From: an uncultured Clostridia bacterium
Lineage (GTDB): Bacteria; Bacillota; Clostridia; Monoglobales; Monoglobaceae
Direction of reading: 5' to 3'
Assembly: GCA_910580105.1 (NCBI GenBank)
Contig: CAJTWN010000017.1
Coordinates: 1-29,726 of the forward strand
DNA length: 29,726 bases
In this document: positions 22,349 through 29,726 of the stretch, one piece after another
Position numbering within the stretch: the stretch's first letter is position 1
Layout: each line of letters opens with the position of its first letter
Notes under the pieces: generated by a model
The model's input: only the letters and a program-made list of their open reading frames with translations
What the model was told of the DNA's origin: nothing
Database searches by the model: none
Translations under genes and position numbers: made by a program

Positions 22349-24328
22349 ATGCCAGCAAAAAAATATGATAACGAGAGTATAACATCTTTAAAAGGTGCCG
22401 ACCGTGTCCGTAAGCGGCCTGCCGTCATCTTTGGTTCAGATGGTATTGAAGGATGTCAGCACACAATGTTCGAAATCCTCTCGAATTCAATTGACGAGGC
22501 CCGGGAAGGATTTGGCAATCAAATCATTATTACCCGCTTTCTCGACCGCTCCATCGAAGTTGAGGACTTTGGACGCGGAATTCCCGTTGAATATAACAAT
22601 AAGGAAAAACGCTATAACTGGGAACTCATCTATTGTGAGCTTTATGCCGGCGGAAAGTATAAAAATAATGCCGGCGGAAATTATGAATACAGCCTTGGGC
22701 TCAACGGCCTGGGCGCTTGTGCAACCCAATATAGTTCCGAGTATATGGATGTCACCGTTTTGCGCGATGGCTTCCAGTTCGAGCTGCATTTTGAAAAGGG
22801 AAACAACATCGGCGGTTTGAAAAAGACCCCCTATACGGGAAAACGTACCGGTTCGATCACCCGCTGGAAACCGGATCTTGCAGTGTTTACCGACATCAAT
22901 ATTCCTTTGGAATTTTTCCAAAGCACCCTGAAACGTCAGGCAGTGGTGAATTCCGGCATCCATTTCATCCTGAAAAATGAAACATCACCCGGTCAGTTTG
23001 AAGAATTCCCTTATTTTTATCAGGAAGGTATCGTTGACTATGTCAAAGAACTTTCCAAAGAACAGGAACTTACCCAGATTCACTATATTGAAGCAGAGAG
23101 AATCGGACGTGACCGCGAAGACCTGGATGAATACAAGGTAAAAATGAGTTTTGCATTCTGTTTTAATAATCTATACAGTACTTTAGAATATTATCACAAT
23201 TCCAGCTTTTTAGAGCATGGCGGTTCTCCGGACAAAGCGGTCCGCAACGCATTTGTCTATGCGATTGACCGCTATTTAAAGCAGAATAATAAATATAACA
23301 AAAATGAAAGCAAACTGCAGTTTTCTGATATTCAAGACAGTCTGATTCTGGTCAGTAACTCCCTTTCCACCCTGACCAGCTATGAAAATCAGACCAAAAA
23401 AGCAATTAACAACAAATTTATTCAAGACGCAATGAACGACTTTCTGCGTGAACAATTAGACATTTATTTTATCGAAAATAAGATGGACGCAGAAAAGATT
23501 GCAAATCAGGTACTGCTGAACAAAAGAAGCCGTGAAACAGCAGAAAAGACGCGCATTAATGTAAAGAAAAAACTAAGCGGCACCATGGATGTTGCAAACC
23601 GCGTCAAAAAATTTGTTGACTGCCGGAGCCGTGACACTAACCGCCGCGAAATTTATATCGTGGAAGGGGACTCTGCTCTTGGTGCCTGCAAACTTGGGCG
23701 TGACAGCGAATTTCAGGCCATCATCCCTCTGCGCGGAAAAATTCTTAACTGCCTGAAAGCTGAATACGATAAAATTTTCAAAAGCGAAATTATTGTCGAC
23801 CTTCTTCGCATTCTGGGCTGTGGTGTAGAAATCAAGAGCAAACACAACAAGGAGCTCAATTCCTTTGATCTGGAAAACCTTCGCTGGAACAAAATTATCA
23901 TCTGTACCGATGCCGATGTTGACGGTTTTCAGATTCGCACGCTGGTTCTTACCATGATATATCGGCTTACACCAACGTTGATTGAAAAGGGATATGTCTA
24001 TATTGCAGAATCTCCGCTCTATGAAATTACTTATAAGGACAGGACTTATTTTGCTTATAATGAACAGGAAAAAACCGATATATTAAAAAAGCTGGATGGA
24101 AAAAAATATACCATCCAGCGCAGCAAAGGTTTGGGTGAAAATCAACCGGAAATGATGTGGGAAACCACCATGAATCCCGAAACCCGGCGGCTGATTAAGG
24201 TTATGCCTGAAGACGTCGAAAAGACCCAGGCGATGTTTGACCTGCTGCTGGGTGACAATCTGAGCGGCCGAAAGGAACACATTGCAGAACATGGTCACGA
24301 CTTCCTTGATCTTACAGATATTTCCTAA
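22349..24328 (+). CDS. parE: Type IIA topoisomerase subunit B (ParE/GyrB-like, divergent)
   Basis: This 659-residue ATPase subunit forms a DNA-cutting topoisomerase with the gene that follows. The GHKL ATP site is visible: Glu42 and Asn46 (EILSNSID), Asp73 in VEDFGRG and the lid GLNGLGA at about 117-123. QTKK near 352 supplies the ATP-contacting lysine. The Toprim domain has IVEGDSA (about 438), PLRGKILN (about 467) and CTDADVDG (about 520), so the metal-binding acids are kept. QRSKGLGENQPEMMWETTMNP (written in two parts, QRSKGLGE and WETTMNP) is the TOPRIM-end signature. It is divergent from canonical sequences: GLNGLGA for GLHGVGA and GDSALG for GDSAGG. Whether it is topoisomerase IV or a second gyrase-like enzyme is inferred from length and the partner. 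GGAGGAG precedes the start. No clear promoter was found in 22223-22348. Confidence 0.87.
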   Translation: MPAKKYDNESITSLKGADRVRKRPAVIFGSDGIEGCQHTMFEILSNSIDEAREGFGNQIIITRFLDRSIEVEDFGRGIPVEYNNKEKRYNWELIYCELYAGGKYKNNAGGNYEYSLGLNGLGACATQYSSEYMDVTVLRDGFQFELHFEKGNNIGGLKKTPYTGKRTGSITRWKPDLAVFTDINIPLEFFQSTLKRQAVVNSGIHFILKNETSPGQFEEFPYFYQEGIVDYVKELSKEQELTQIHYIEAERIGRDREDLDEYKVKMSFAFCFNNLYSTLEYYHNSSFLEHGGSPDKAVRNAFVYAIDRYLKQNNKYNKNESKLQFSDIQDSLILVSNSLSTLTSYENQTKKAINNKFIQDAMNDFLREQLDIYFIENKMDAEKIANQVLLNKRSRETAEKTRINVKKKLSGTMDVANRVKKFVDCRSRDTNRREIYIVEGDSALGACKLGRDSEFQAIIPLRGKILNCLKAEYDKIFKSEIIVDLLRILGCGVEIKSKHNKELNSFDLENLRWNKIIICTDADVDGFQIRTLVLTMIYRLTPTLIEKGYVYIAESPLYEITYKDRTYFAYNEQEKTDILKKLDGKKYTIQRSKGLGENQPEMMWETTMNPETRRLIKVMPEDVEKTQAMFDLLLGDNLSGRKEHIAEHGHDFLDLTDIS

Positions 24329-24413
24329 AACCGGCATCAGCGTCCGCCTGCAAATATGCAATTCCAGCAAATGTATTCCGATAAATTGCAAATAAAAAGA
24401 CAAAGGTGATAAA

Positions 24414-26648
24414 ATGGCAGCAAAAAAAACTCCTAAAAATACGGCGTCCAAAAAGGACCCTGTAATTGAACTTCAATATATAACAGACACCCTCGAACAA
24501 AACTACATGCCCTATGCAATGAGCGTCATCATCTCCCGTGCAATCCCAGAAATTGACGGCCTAAAACCTTCACACAGAAAGCTGATGTACACTATGTATA
24601 AAATGGGCCTTTTGAATGGCGGCCGGACAAAATCGGCAAATGTGGTCGGACAAACCATGCGTCTAAATCCGCACGGCGATGCCGCCATTTATGAAACGAT
24701 GGTTCGCCTCACCGAAGGGAACGGCGCCCTTCTTCTTCCTTTAGTCGACTCAAAAGGAAATTTCGGTCGGGTATATTCACGGGATATGGCTTATGCAGCC
24801 TCCCGTTATACAGAGGTAAAACTCTCGAAAGTTTGTGGTGAAGTCTTTCGTGACATCGATAAAAATACCGTAGACTTTGTCGACAATTATGATGGTACCA
24901 TGCAGGAGCCAACCCTTCTGCCCACCACATTTCCAAATATTCTCGCAAACCCAAATCAGGGAATTGCCGTCGGTATGGCCTCCAATATATGCAGTTTTAA
25001 TCTGAAAGAGTTGTGTGAAGCCACCATTCGGGTCATCAAAGAACCGGAAGCTGATTTGCTGGAAATCATGCCGGCACCTGACTTTTCAACCGGCGGTGAA
25101 CTGATATATAATCAAGATGAAATGCGGGCAATTTATCAAACCGGTCGCGGTTCTTTCAAAGTCCGTGCAAAATATACGTTTGACAAATCCGCAAATTGTA
25201 TTGACATCACCGAAATCCCTTATACCACCACCGTAGAGGCTATTTCAGAAAAAATTGTAGATTTGATTAAAGCCGGAAAAATCCGGGAAATTTCAGACGT
25301 CCGTGATGAAACCGACCTAAAAGGTCTCAAGCTTACCATTGATCTAAAACGGGGTACAGATCCGGAAAAACTGATGGCAAAACTCTTTAAAATGACCCCA
25401 TTGATGGACAGCTTCGGCTGTAATTTCAATATCCTTGTGGAAGGTTCACCCATTGTTTTGGGTGTCAACGACCTTCTTTGTGAATGGCTGCGTTTCCGCC
25501 GTTCCTGTGTGATGCGGGGCGTTGCTTATGATGCAGAAAAAAAAGCGGACAAACTGCATTTGCTGGAAGGTTTGGAAAAAATTCTTTTGGACATTGACAA
25601 AGCAATAAAAATTGTTCGGGAAACCGAAGAGGACGCACAGGTCGTTCCCAACTTGATGGAAGGCTTTCAGATTTCTGAACGACAGGCAGAATTCGTTGCA
25701 GAAATTAAACTACGTAATCTTAATAAAGACTATATTCTGAAACGAACTGCTGAAATTAAAGCTTTAAAAGAAGAAATCAAAGATCTGCAAGACATACTGG
25801 CTCACAAATCCAGAGTGAACAAAATTATTGAAAAACAATTGCGGGAGATTGCCAAAAAATATGGGACGGACCGCAGAACACAGCTTATCTCCGAAGAAAA
25901 GGTCGAAATGCCTGATGAAGAACAATTTATCGAAGATTATGCTGTCAAACTGTTCCGGACAAAACATCATTATGTAAAGAAAATTTCCCTTGTCTCACTC
26001 AGAACCAGCGGTGAACATCGTTTAAAGGATGATGATGAAATCATTCAGGAAATTGAAACTACCAATCGCAGCGAAGTTTTATTCTTTGCTGGAAACGGTG
26101 ATGTTTTTAAGATGAAAATTCATGAAATCCCTGATGGCAAAGCCAGCCAACTGGGTGAATACATTCCCAATCTGGTTGGTCTTACGGAAAAGGTGGACAT
26201 AATGGGCATGATAACGACAACAAATTATACGGGCAACATCCTTTTTGCCTTTGCCAGCGGAAAAGTTGCAAAAATTCCTCTCAAAAGTTATGAAACCAAG
26301 TCAAACCGTAAAAAGCTGGCCAATGGTTTTTCCTCCCATGCACCATTGGTTTCGATGGAATTCATCACAGAAGATCAGGACATTGTGCTTATCAGCAGCG
26401 CAGAAAAGGCGCTGACGGTCAATTCTGAAAAGATTCCGCTCAAGACCACAAGAAGCAGTCAGGGCGTGACCGTTATGACCTTGCGGAAAAACGCAGTTTT
26501 AAAAGATATGTATCTTACTGCAAACTGTAAAATTGCGAACTTGCCAACCTATCGGCCACGCAATATTCCCGCCGCCGGAACACTTATAAAAGCGGAAGAC
26601 AAAGGGATTGAGCAAATTACTTTTTCTCTGGATGATATGAACGAATAA
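24414..26648 (+). CDS. parC: Type IIA topoisomerase subunit A (ParC/GyrA-like, divergent)
   Basis: This 744-residue breakage-reunion subunit starts with an N-terminal domain, NYMPYAMSVIISRAIPEIDGLKPSHRK (seen in parts NYMPYAMSVI and IDGLKPSHRKL). The catalytic tyrosine is Tyr132 in AASRYTEVKL. The quinolone-contact stretch is NPHGDAAIYE (85-94), with Ala90 where Ser is usual. A long coiled-coil region at about 360-480 is followed by a beta-pinwheel C-terminal domain (about 500-740). I see no GyrA box (QRGGKG-like), so topoisomerase IV-type decatenation is favoured over supercoiling. The gap to parE is 85 bases, so the two are probably cotranscribed. AAAGGTGAT precedes the ATG. A terminator follows at 26661. 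Confidence 0.88.
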   Translation: MAAKKTPKNTASKKDPVIELQYITDTLEQNYMPYAMSVIISRAIPEIDGLKPSHRKLMYTMYKMGLLNGGRTKSANVVGQTMRLNPHGDAAIYETMVRLTEGNGALLLPLVDSKGNFGRVYSRDMAYAASRYTEVKLSKVCGEVFRDIDKNTVDFVDNYDGTMQEPTLLPTTFPNILANPNQGIAVGMASNICSFNLKELCEATIRVIKEPEADLLEIMPAPDFSTGGELIYNQDEMRAIYQTGRGSFKVRAKYTFDKSANCIDITEIPYTTTVEAISEKIVDLIKAGKIREISDVRDETDLKGLKLTIDLKRGTDPEKLMAKLFKMTPLMDSFGCNFNILVEGSPIVLGVNDLLCEWLRFRRSCVMRGVAYDAEKKADKLHLLEGLEKILLDIDKAIKIVRETEEDAQVVPNLMEGFQISERQAEFVAEIKLRNLNKDYILKRTAEIKALKEEIKDLQDILAHKSRVNKIIEKQLREIAKKYGTDRRTQLISEEKVEMPDEEQFIEDYAVKLFRTKHHYVKKISLVSLRTSGEHRLKDDDEIIQEIETTNRSEVLFFAGNGDVFKMKIHEIPDGKASQLGEYIPNLVGLTEKVDIMGMITTTNYTGNILFAFASGKVAKIPLKSYETKSNRKKLANGFSSHAPLVSMEFITEDQDIVLISSAEKALTVNSEKIPLKTTRSSQGVTVMTLRKNAVLKDMYLTANCKIANLPTYRPRNIPAAGTLIKAEDKGIEQITFSLDDMNE

Positions 26649-26660
26649 TCTCTCTGCCAA

Positions 26661-26690
26661 AAAGAAAGCCGAAATGCGGCTTTCTTTTTT
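26661..26690 (+). terminator. Rho-independent terminator of the topoisomerase pair
   Basis: The stem AAGAAAGCCG/CGGCTTTCTT (26662-26671 with 26677-26686) has a 5-base loop and continues into TTTTTT. It begins 12 bases after the stop. Confidence 0.92.
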
Positions 26691-26735
26691 CAATTATTTC
26701 TGTTCTTCCTATTTATACTCCAGCAATTTCTTCAA

Positions 26736-26765
26736 AAAGTTTACCCCACCAATCTAAAGTTTACC
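26736..26765 (+). promoter_or_regulatory. Paired direct repeat AAAGTTTACC upstream of the esterase promoter
   Basis: Two exact copies (26736-26745 and 26756-26765) lie 20 bases apart start to start, about two helical turns. The second ends just before the -35 region. The spacing suits a dimeric regulator. The regulator is unknown. Confidence 0.45.
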
Positions 26766-26769
26766 TTCT

Positions 26770-26797
26770 ATGGCATACTCGCCAAAAGTTGTATAAT
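26770..26797 (+). promoter_or_regulatory. Promoter of the sialate O-acetylesterase gene
   Basis: A -35 like ATGGCA (26770-26775), a 16-base spacer and a perfect TATAAT (26792-26797), about 42 bases before the start. The weak -35 plus the repeat upstream suggest activator dependence. Confidence 0.6.
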
Positions 26798-26839
26798 AAA
26801 ATTATTAAATGGTTTTATATCAGAATCTGGGAGGAAAAG

Positions 26840-29726
26840 ATGATGAGAAAAAGAATGTGGGCGATTGGACTAATCCTTTCAATGTTACTGACAATGCTGG
26901 TGTCCTTTCCTGTTTTCGCAGCAGAGGAAACCATTCGTGTCCCCGTAGAAATTACAGGAATGTATGAAGGCGTTAACGCTTGGGAGGGTGCAGTTTATAC
27001 CTATACGCTGACAGACGGAACACCGGCTGAATCCGGTCTTATTTCAAATGGAAAATATAATTTTAAATATTTTCCTGCCACAGGACAAATCAAAAATACT
27101 TCACAATCAAAAAGCTTTTCATATGAAACAGGCTTTGAAGGGGTAGATGTTGTCATCCCTACAAAAATCGGCGCATTAAAAGATGCAAATATTGATTATC
27201 CTGCCAAAGATATTGTTCTGTATGCACAAAATGCAAATTATGGTATTTTTCGGTATTATTCTGCTTTAAACAATGCAAAAATAATTATCCCGGAAGGCGT
27301 TACAAAAATACCAAACAATGTATTTGCTCAATTGGACAAAGGAACAAGTCCGGAATTCATTCTGCCATCCACATTAATAGAGATCGGAAGCAATGCGTTT
27401 GCAATGTCCTCCGGCGGTGGACTGAACAAAAACATTATAATCCCTGAAAGTGTCACTACGATTGGCGGAAGTGCATTTTCGAACTGCCGTTTTCAGGATA
27501 TTGTTATTCCTTCCGGCGTAACTTCTGTATCCGGAAATCTTCTTGCTTTCACTACGAACTTAAAAAATGTCACCTTTCAAGGAGAAATCACCTCTATTGG
27601 CAGCGCTGCTTTCCGCAAGGCGAACAGCTTAAAAACAATTACCTTTGAAGGAAAAAACGCGCCGTCTACAATCAATGCAAATGCTTTTCAGGAAGTGACT
27701 ACTTCTTTTACTGTCTATTTCCCGGCAAATGGTATAGGTTACGATGATGACGCCTTCCGCAGTAAATTTCCTGCAGGTGTTACCTTTGAACGGCTTCCCG
27801 GCGAACCGCTGGCTTTGAATGTAAACATCACCGGTAAAAATGTCGTAGACACACCGCTTACAGCCGAATATACCTATGAAGATCCCATGGACAGACCGGA
27901 AAGCGGCTCCTTTACTGTCTGGACTTCTTGTGAGAGCGAGGACTTTTCCTCTTCAGAAGTTTTTACTCTAAAAGAAGAACCTTGTTCTGCCGATAATCCT
28001 TCAACCTATCAAATTCAGGAAACGGACGATGGCAAATACATCCGTGCTGCCATTACACCAAAAAATGCTGACGAAAAACTTAACACCGGCAAAGAAGTAA
28101 TTATTACCTTGGCTGAAAAGGTACGGCTGCCGCAAACCATTCCGATGGTTACCCTGACCGCCCCAAGCGACGGTTATATGGTAAATTGTAATCACGAAGT
28201 TACTTTTTCTGCAACTGCAACCTGCGACAATACAACCATCAGCCTGGTTGAGTTTTATGCCAACGATGTCAAGGTTGCCGAATCCAGACAGGAACCCTAT
28301 ACCGCTGTCTGGACCCCAACAGAGATGGGAACATACAAAGTATATGCCCGGGCATATAATGCCATTGGTGAGGATCAGACCTCTGAAGAGTCTGAAATTC
28401 AAGTCCTTTCAGAAGATGCTGAAATTGACGCATATATTGATATAACTTTCACCTCTCCTGCTCCGCAATCCTTTACACATACCGGTACGCCTGTCCACTT
28501 TACCGGTACGGCAGCGGAAACAAGCGGTTCTGAGATTACATCTATTTCTGTCTATGCCAATGGCGCACTCGTTGGAGAGAGCAAAAGTGCATCCTTTGAT
28601 TTTACCCAAATTTTAGAGGCCGGCACCTATGCCATTACTGCTGTTGCAAAATCTGTGGACGGAAAGACCGGTCGCAGCAAGGCCTTTGACATCATGGTCA
28701 GCGGCATGAGCTTTAGTAAAATGATGAGCGATAATATGGTTTTGCAAAGAAATAAACCCATTAAACTTTCAGGATTTGGTGTAGATGGCACCACTGTTAC
28801 TGCAGAACTTTTAGGCAAAACTGCATCCGCACCGGTACAAAACGGAAAATGGACAATTACCATGCCTGCCATGCCGACTACCAAAAGCACCACATTGACT
28901 TTCACGGCTTCGGATGGGGTCTCCAAGACCTTTCAGAATATTGCCATTGGTGAAGTGCTTATTTGTTCCGGCCAATCGAATATGACTGCACCCATCGGCA
29001 ACTCCCATAGTTTCGCAAGTTCTACGCCTTATGACGGTATTCGTTTGTTTACCACTCCTCGCGGAGAAAACAAAACACCAATGGATGATGTAAGTGGCGG
29101 TACATGGAACGTTTCTACCACTGCATTGATCAAAACTTTTTCTGCCATTGGTTACCTTACAGGTTATCACTACTATCTCTCACAGAATGGAGAAGTACCT
29201 GTTGGTATCATTCAATCTGCCGTCAGCGGTACCGGCATCAATCAATGGATACCCAACAATGCCTTTAGTTATGACCCTGACCTCAAAGGACATGGAACAA
29301 CAAATACCCATTACAATTCTATGATTGCACCCTGGACAAATTATACCATCGGGCACATCCTTTGGTATCAAGGTGAATCCGATTCCTTCCACAACAGAAA
29401 CTATGAAAAACAACTGACCGCTTATATTGATTCCAATAGGGAAGCTTTCGGGGATGAAAACATCAACTTTATTATCGTACAGCTGCCCACCTACGATGCA
29501 GTGACACAATACAAATCACCCTTCCGCTCCTTCTGGCTGGTACGAGAAGGGCAGTACAATGTTTCGGAACACATTGACAATGTTGAAACGGCAATCACTA
29601 TTGATACCGGTTCCACAGTCACTGTACATCCGGGCGGAAAAGAAAAAATCGGAAAGCGAACAGGACTAATCCTTGAACATTTTGCAGAACCGGACAGTAA
29701 GGTGATATGGAAATCTCCCACATTTG
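26840..29726 (+). CDS. Secreted multidomain sialate O-acetylesterase, cut by window end
   Basis: This frame is open from 26840 to the window end (962 codons, no stop), so the gene is incomplete. GGGAGG lies upstream; the second ATG at 26843 has the better spacing. Residues 1-28 are a signal peptide (MWAIGLILSMLLTMLVSFPVFA in outline). About 80-330 are BspA-type leucine-rich repeats (IIIPEGVTKIPNNVF, IIIPESVTTIGGSAF, IVIPSGVTSV). About 330-430 is a Tyr/Trp-rich Ig-like domain. About 435-520 and 530-620 are Ig-like domains (VTLTAPSDGYMV, YANDVKVAE). From about 630 comes a sialate O-acetylesterase module. It has MSDNMVLQRNKPI, catalytic GEVLICSGQSNM (Ser about 713), HILWYQGESDS (about 841) and VHPGGKEKIGKR (catalytic His about 930). 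It would remove O-acetyl groups from sialic acids or other acylated glycans outside the cell. No anchor is visible in the part present. Confidence 0.87.
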   Translation, partial: MMRKRMWAIGLILSMLLTMLVSFPVFAAEETIRVPVEITGMYEGVNAWEGAVYTYTLTDGTPAESGLISNGKYNFKYFPATGQIKNTSQSKSFSYETGFEGVDVVIPTKIGALKDANIDYPAKDIVLYAQNANYGIFRYYSALNNAKIIIPEGVTKIPNNVFAQLDKGTSPEFILPSTLIEIGSNAFAMSSGGGLNKNIIIPESVTTIGGSAFSNCRFQDIVIPSGVTSVSGNLLAFTTNLKNVTFQGEITSIGSAAFRKANSLKTITFEGKNAPSTINANAFQEVTTSFTVYFPANGIGYDDDAFRSKFPAGVTFERLPGEPLALNVNITGKNVVDTPLTAEYTYEDPMDRPESGSFTVWTSCESEDFSSSEVFTLKEEPCSADNPSTYQIQETDDGKYIRAAITPKNADEKLNTGKEVIITLAEKVRLPQTIPMVTLTAPSDGYMVNCNHEVTFSATATCDNTTISLVEFYANDVKVAESRQEPYTAVWTPTEMGTYKVYARAYNAIGEDQTSEESEIQVLSEDAEIDAYIDITFTSPAPQSFTHTGTPVHFTGTAAETSGSEITSISVYANGALVGESKSASFDFTQILEAGTYAITAVAKSVDGKTGRSKAFDIMVSGMSFSKMMSDNMVLQRNKPIKLSGFGVDGTTVTAELLGKTASAPVQNGKWTITMPAMPTTKSTTLTFTASDGVSKTFQNIAIGEVLICSGQSNMTAPIGNSHSFASSTPYDGIRLFTTPRGENKTPMDDVSGGTWNVSTTALIKTFSAIGYLTGYHYYLSQNGEVPVGIIQSAVSGTGINQWIPNNAFSYDPDLKGHGTTNTHYNSMIAPWTNYTIGHILWYQGESDSFHNRNYEKQLTAYIDSNREAFGDENINFIIVQLPTYDAVTQYKSPFRSFWLVREGQYNVSEHIDNVETAITIDTGSTVTVHPGGKEKIGKRTGLILEHFAEPDSKVIWKSPTF

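Overview
The window looks like chromosomal DNA of an anaerobic, endospore-forming, low-GC member of the Clostridia. SpoIVA shows spore formation. The strong AGGAGG-type ribosome binding sites, sigma-A promoters with 16-17 base spacers and AT-rich intergenic DNA fit a Gram-positive Firmicute. S-layer-homology (SLH) anchors, cohesin- and dockerin-like modules and a secreted sialate O-acetylesterase suggest a glycan-using bacterium, probably from the gut. An Oscillospirales/Monoglobales-type lineage is a guess. I see no phage, insertion sequence, CRISPR array or rRNA.

Layout. 1-143: two tandem tRNA-Val(UAC) genes on the minus strand, the first cut by the window edge. 322-1510: hslO (Hsp33) and a cold-shock protein, each with its own promoter, separated by a terminator. 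1734-4112: two separately transcribed plus-strand genes, a gluconate 5-dehydrogenase-like SDR and a citrate synthase. 4221-6069: an overlapping minus-strand pair, a DUF5662-type protein and an FAD-dependent oxidoreductase. 6169-13141: a three-gene minus-strand surface operon. Its order is a cohesin-like/dockerin protein, a cohesin-like/Gly-Pro-Ser linker/SLH protein, then a 1556-residue protein with about eleven chitobiase-C-terminal-like repeats and SLH domains. 13717-14970: a membrane GT2 glycosyltransferase. 15396-16874: spoIVA. 17285-17728: a small HTH regulator, facing an M18 aminopeptidase (17801-19114) across a 25-bp perfect hairpin. 19242-20660: an APC permease. 20906-26648: trmFO followed by a type IIA topoisomerase pair (parE/parC-like). 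26840 to the end: an incomplete secreted protein with BspA-type leucine-rich repeats, Ig-like domains and a sialate O-acetylesterase module.

How the genes work together. The most coherent system is the 6169-13141 operon. It encodes two SLH-anchored proteins that carry cohesin-like domains, plus a secreted protein with a dockerin. This could be a compact, non-catalytic, self-assembling cell-surface scaffold. The esterase at the right end is a separate extracellular glycan-processing protein. Most of the rest is housekeeping: tRNA modification, DNA topology, proteostasis, central carbon metabolism and sporulation.

Several start codons were moved inside the longest reading frame because a clear ribosome binding site sits at the internal start (hslO, citrate synthase, dockerin gene, GT2, spoIVA, HTH, trmFO). 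All family calls come from reading motifs by eye. No database search was run.
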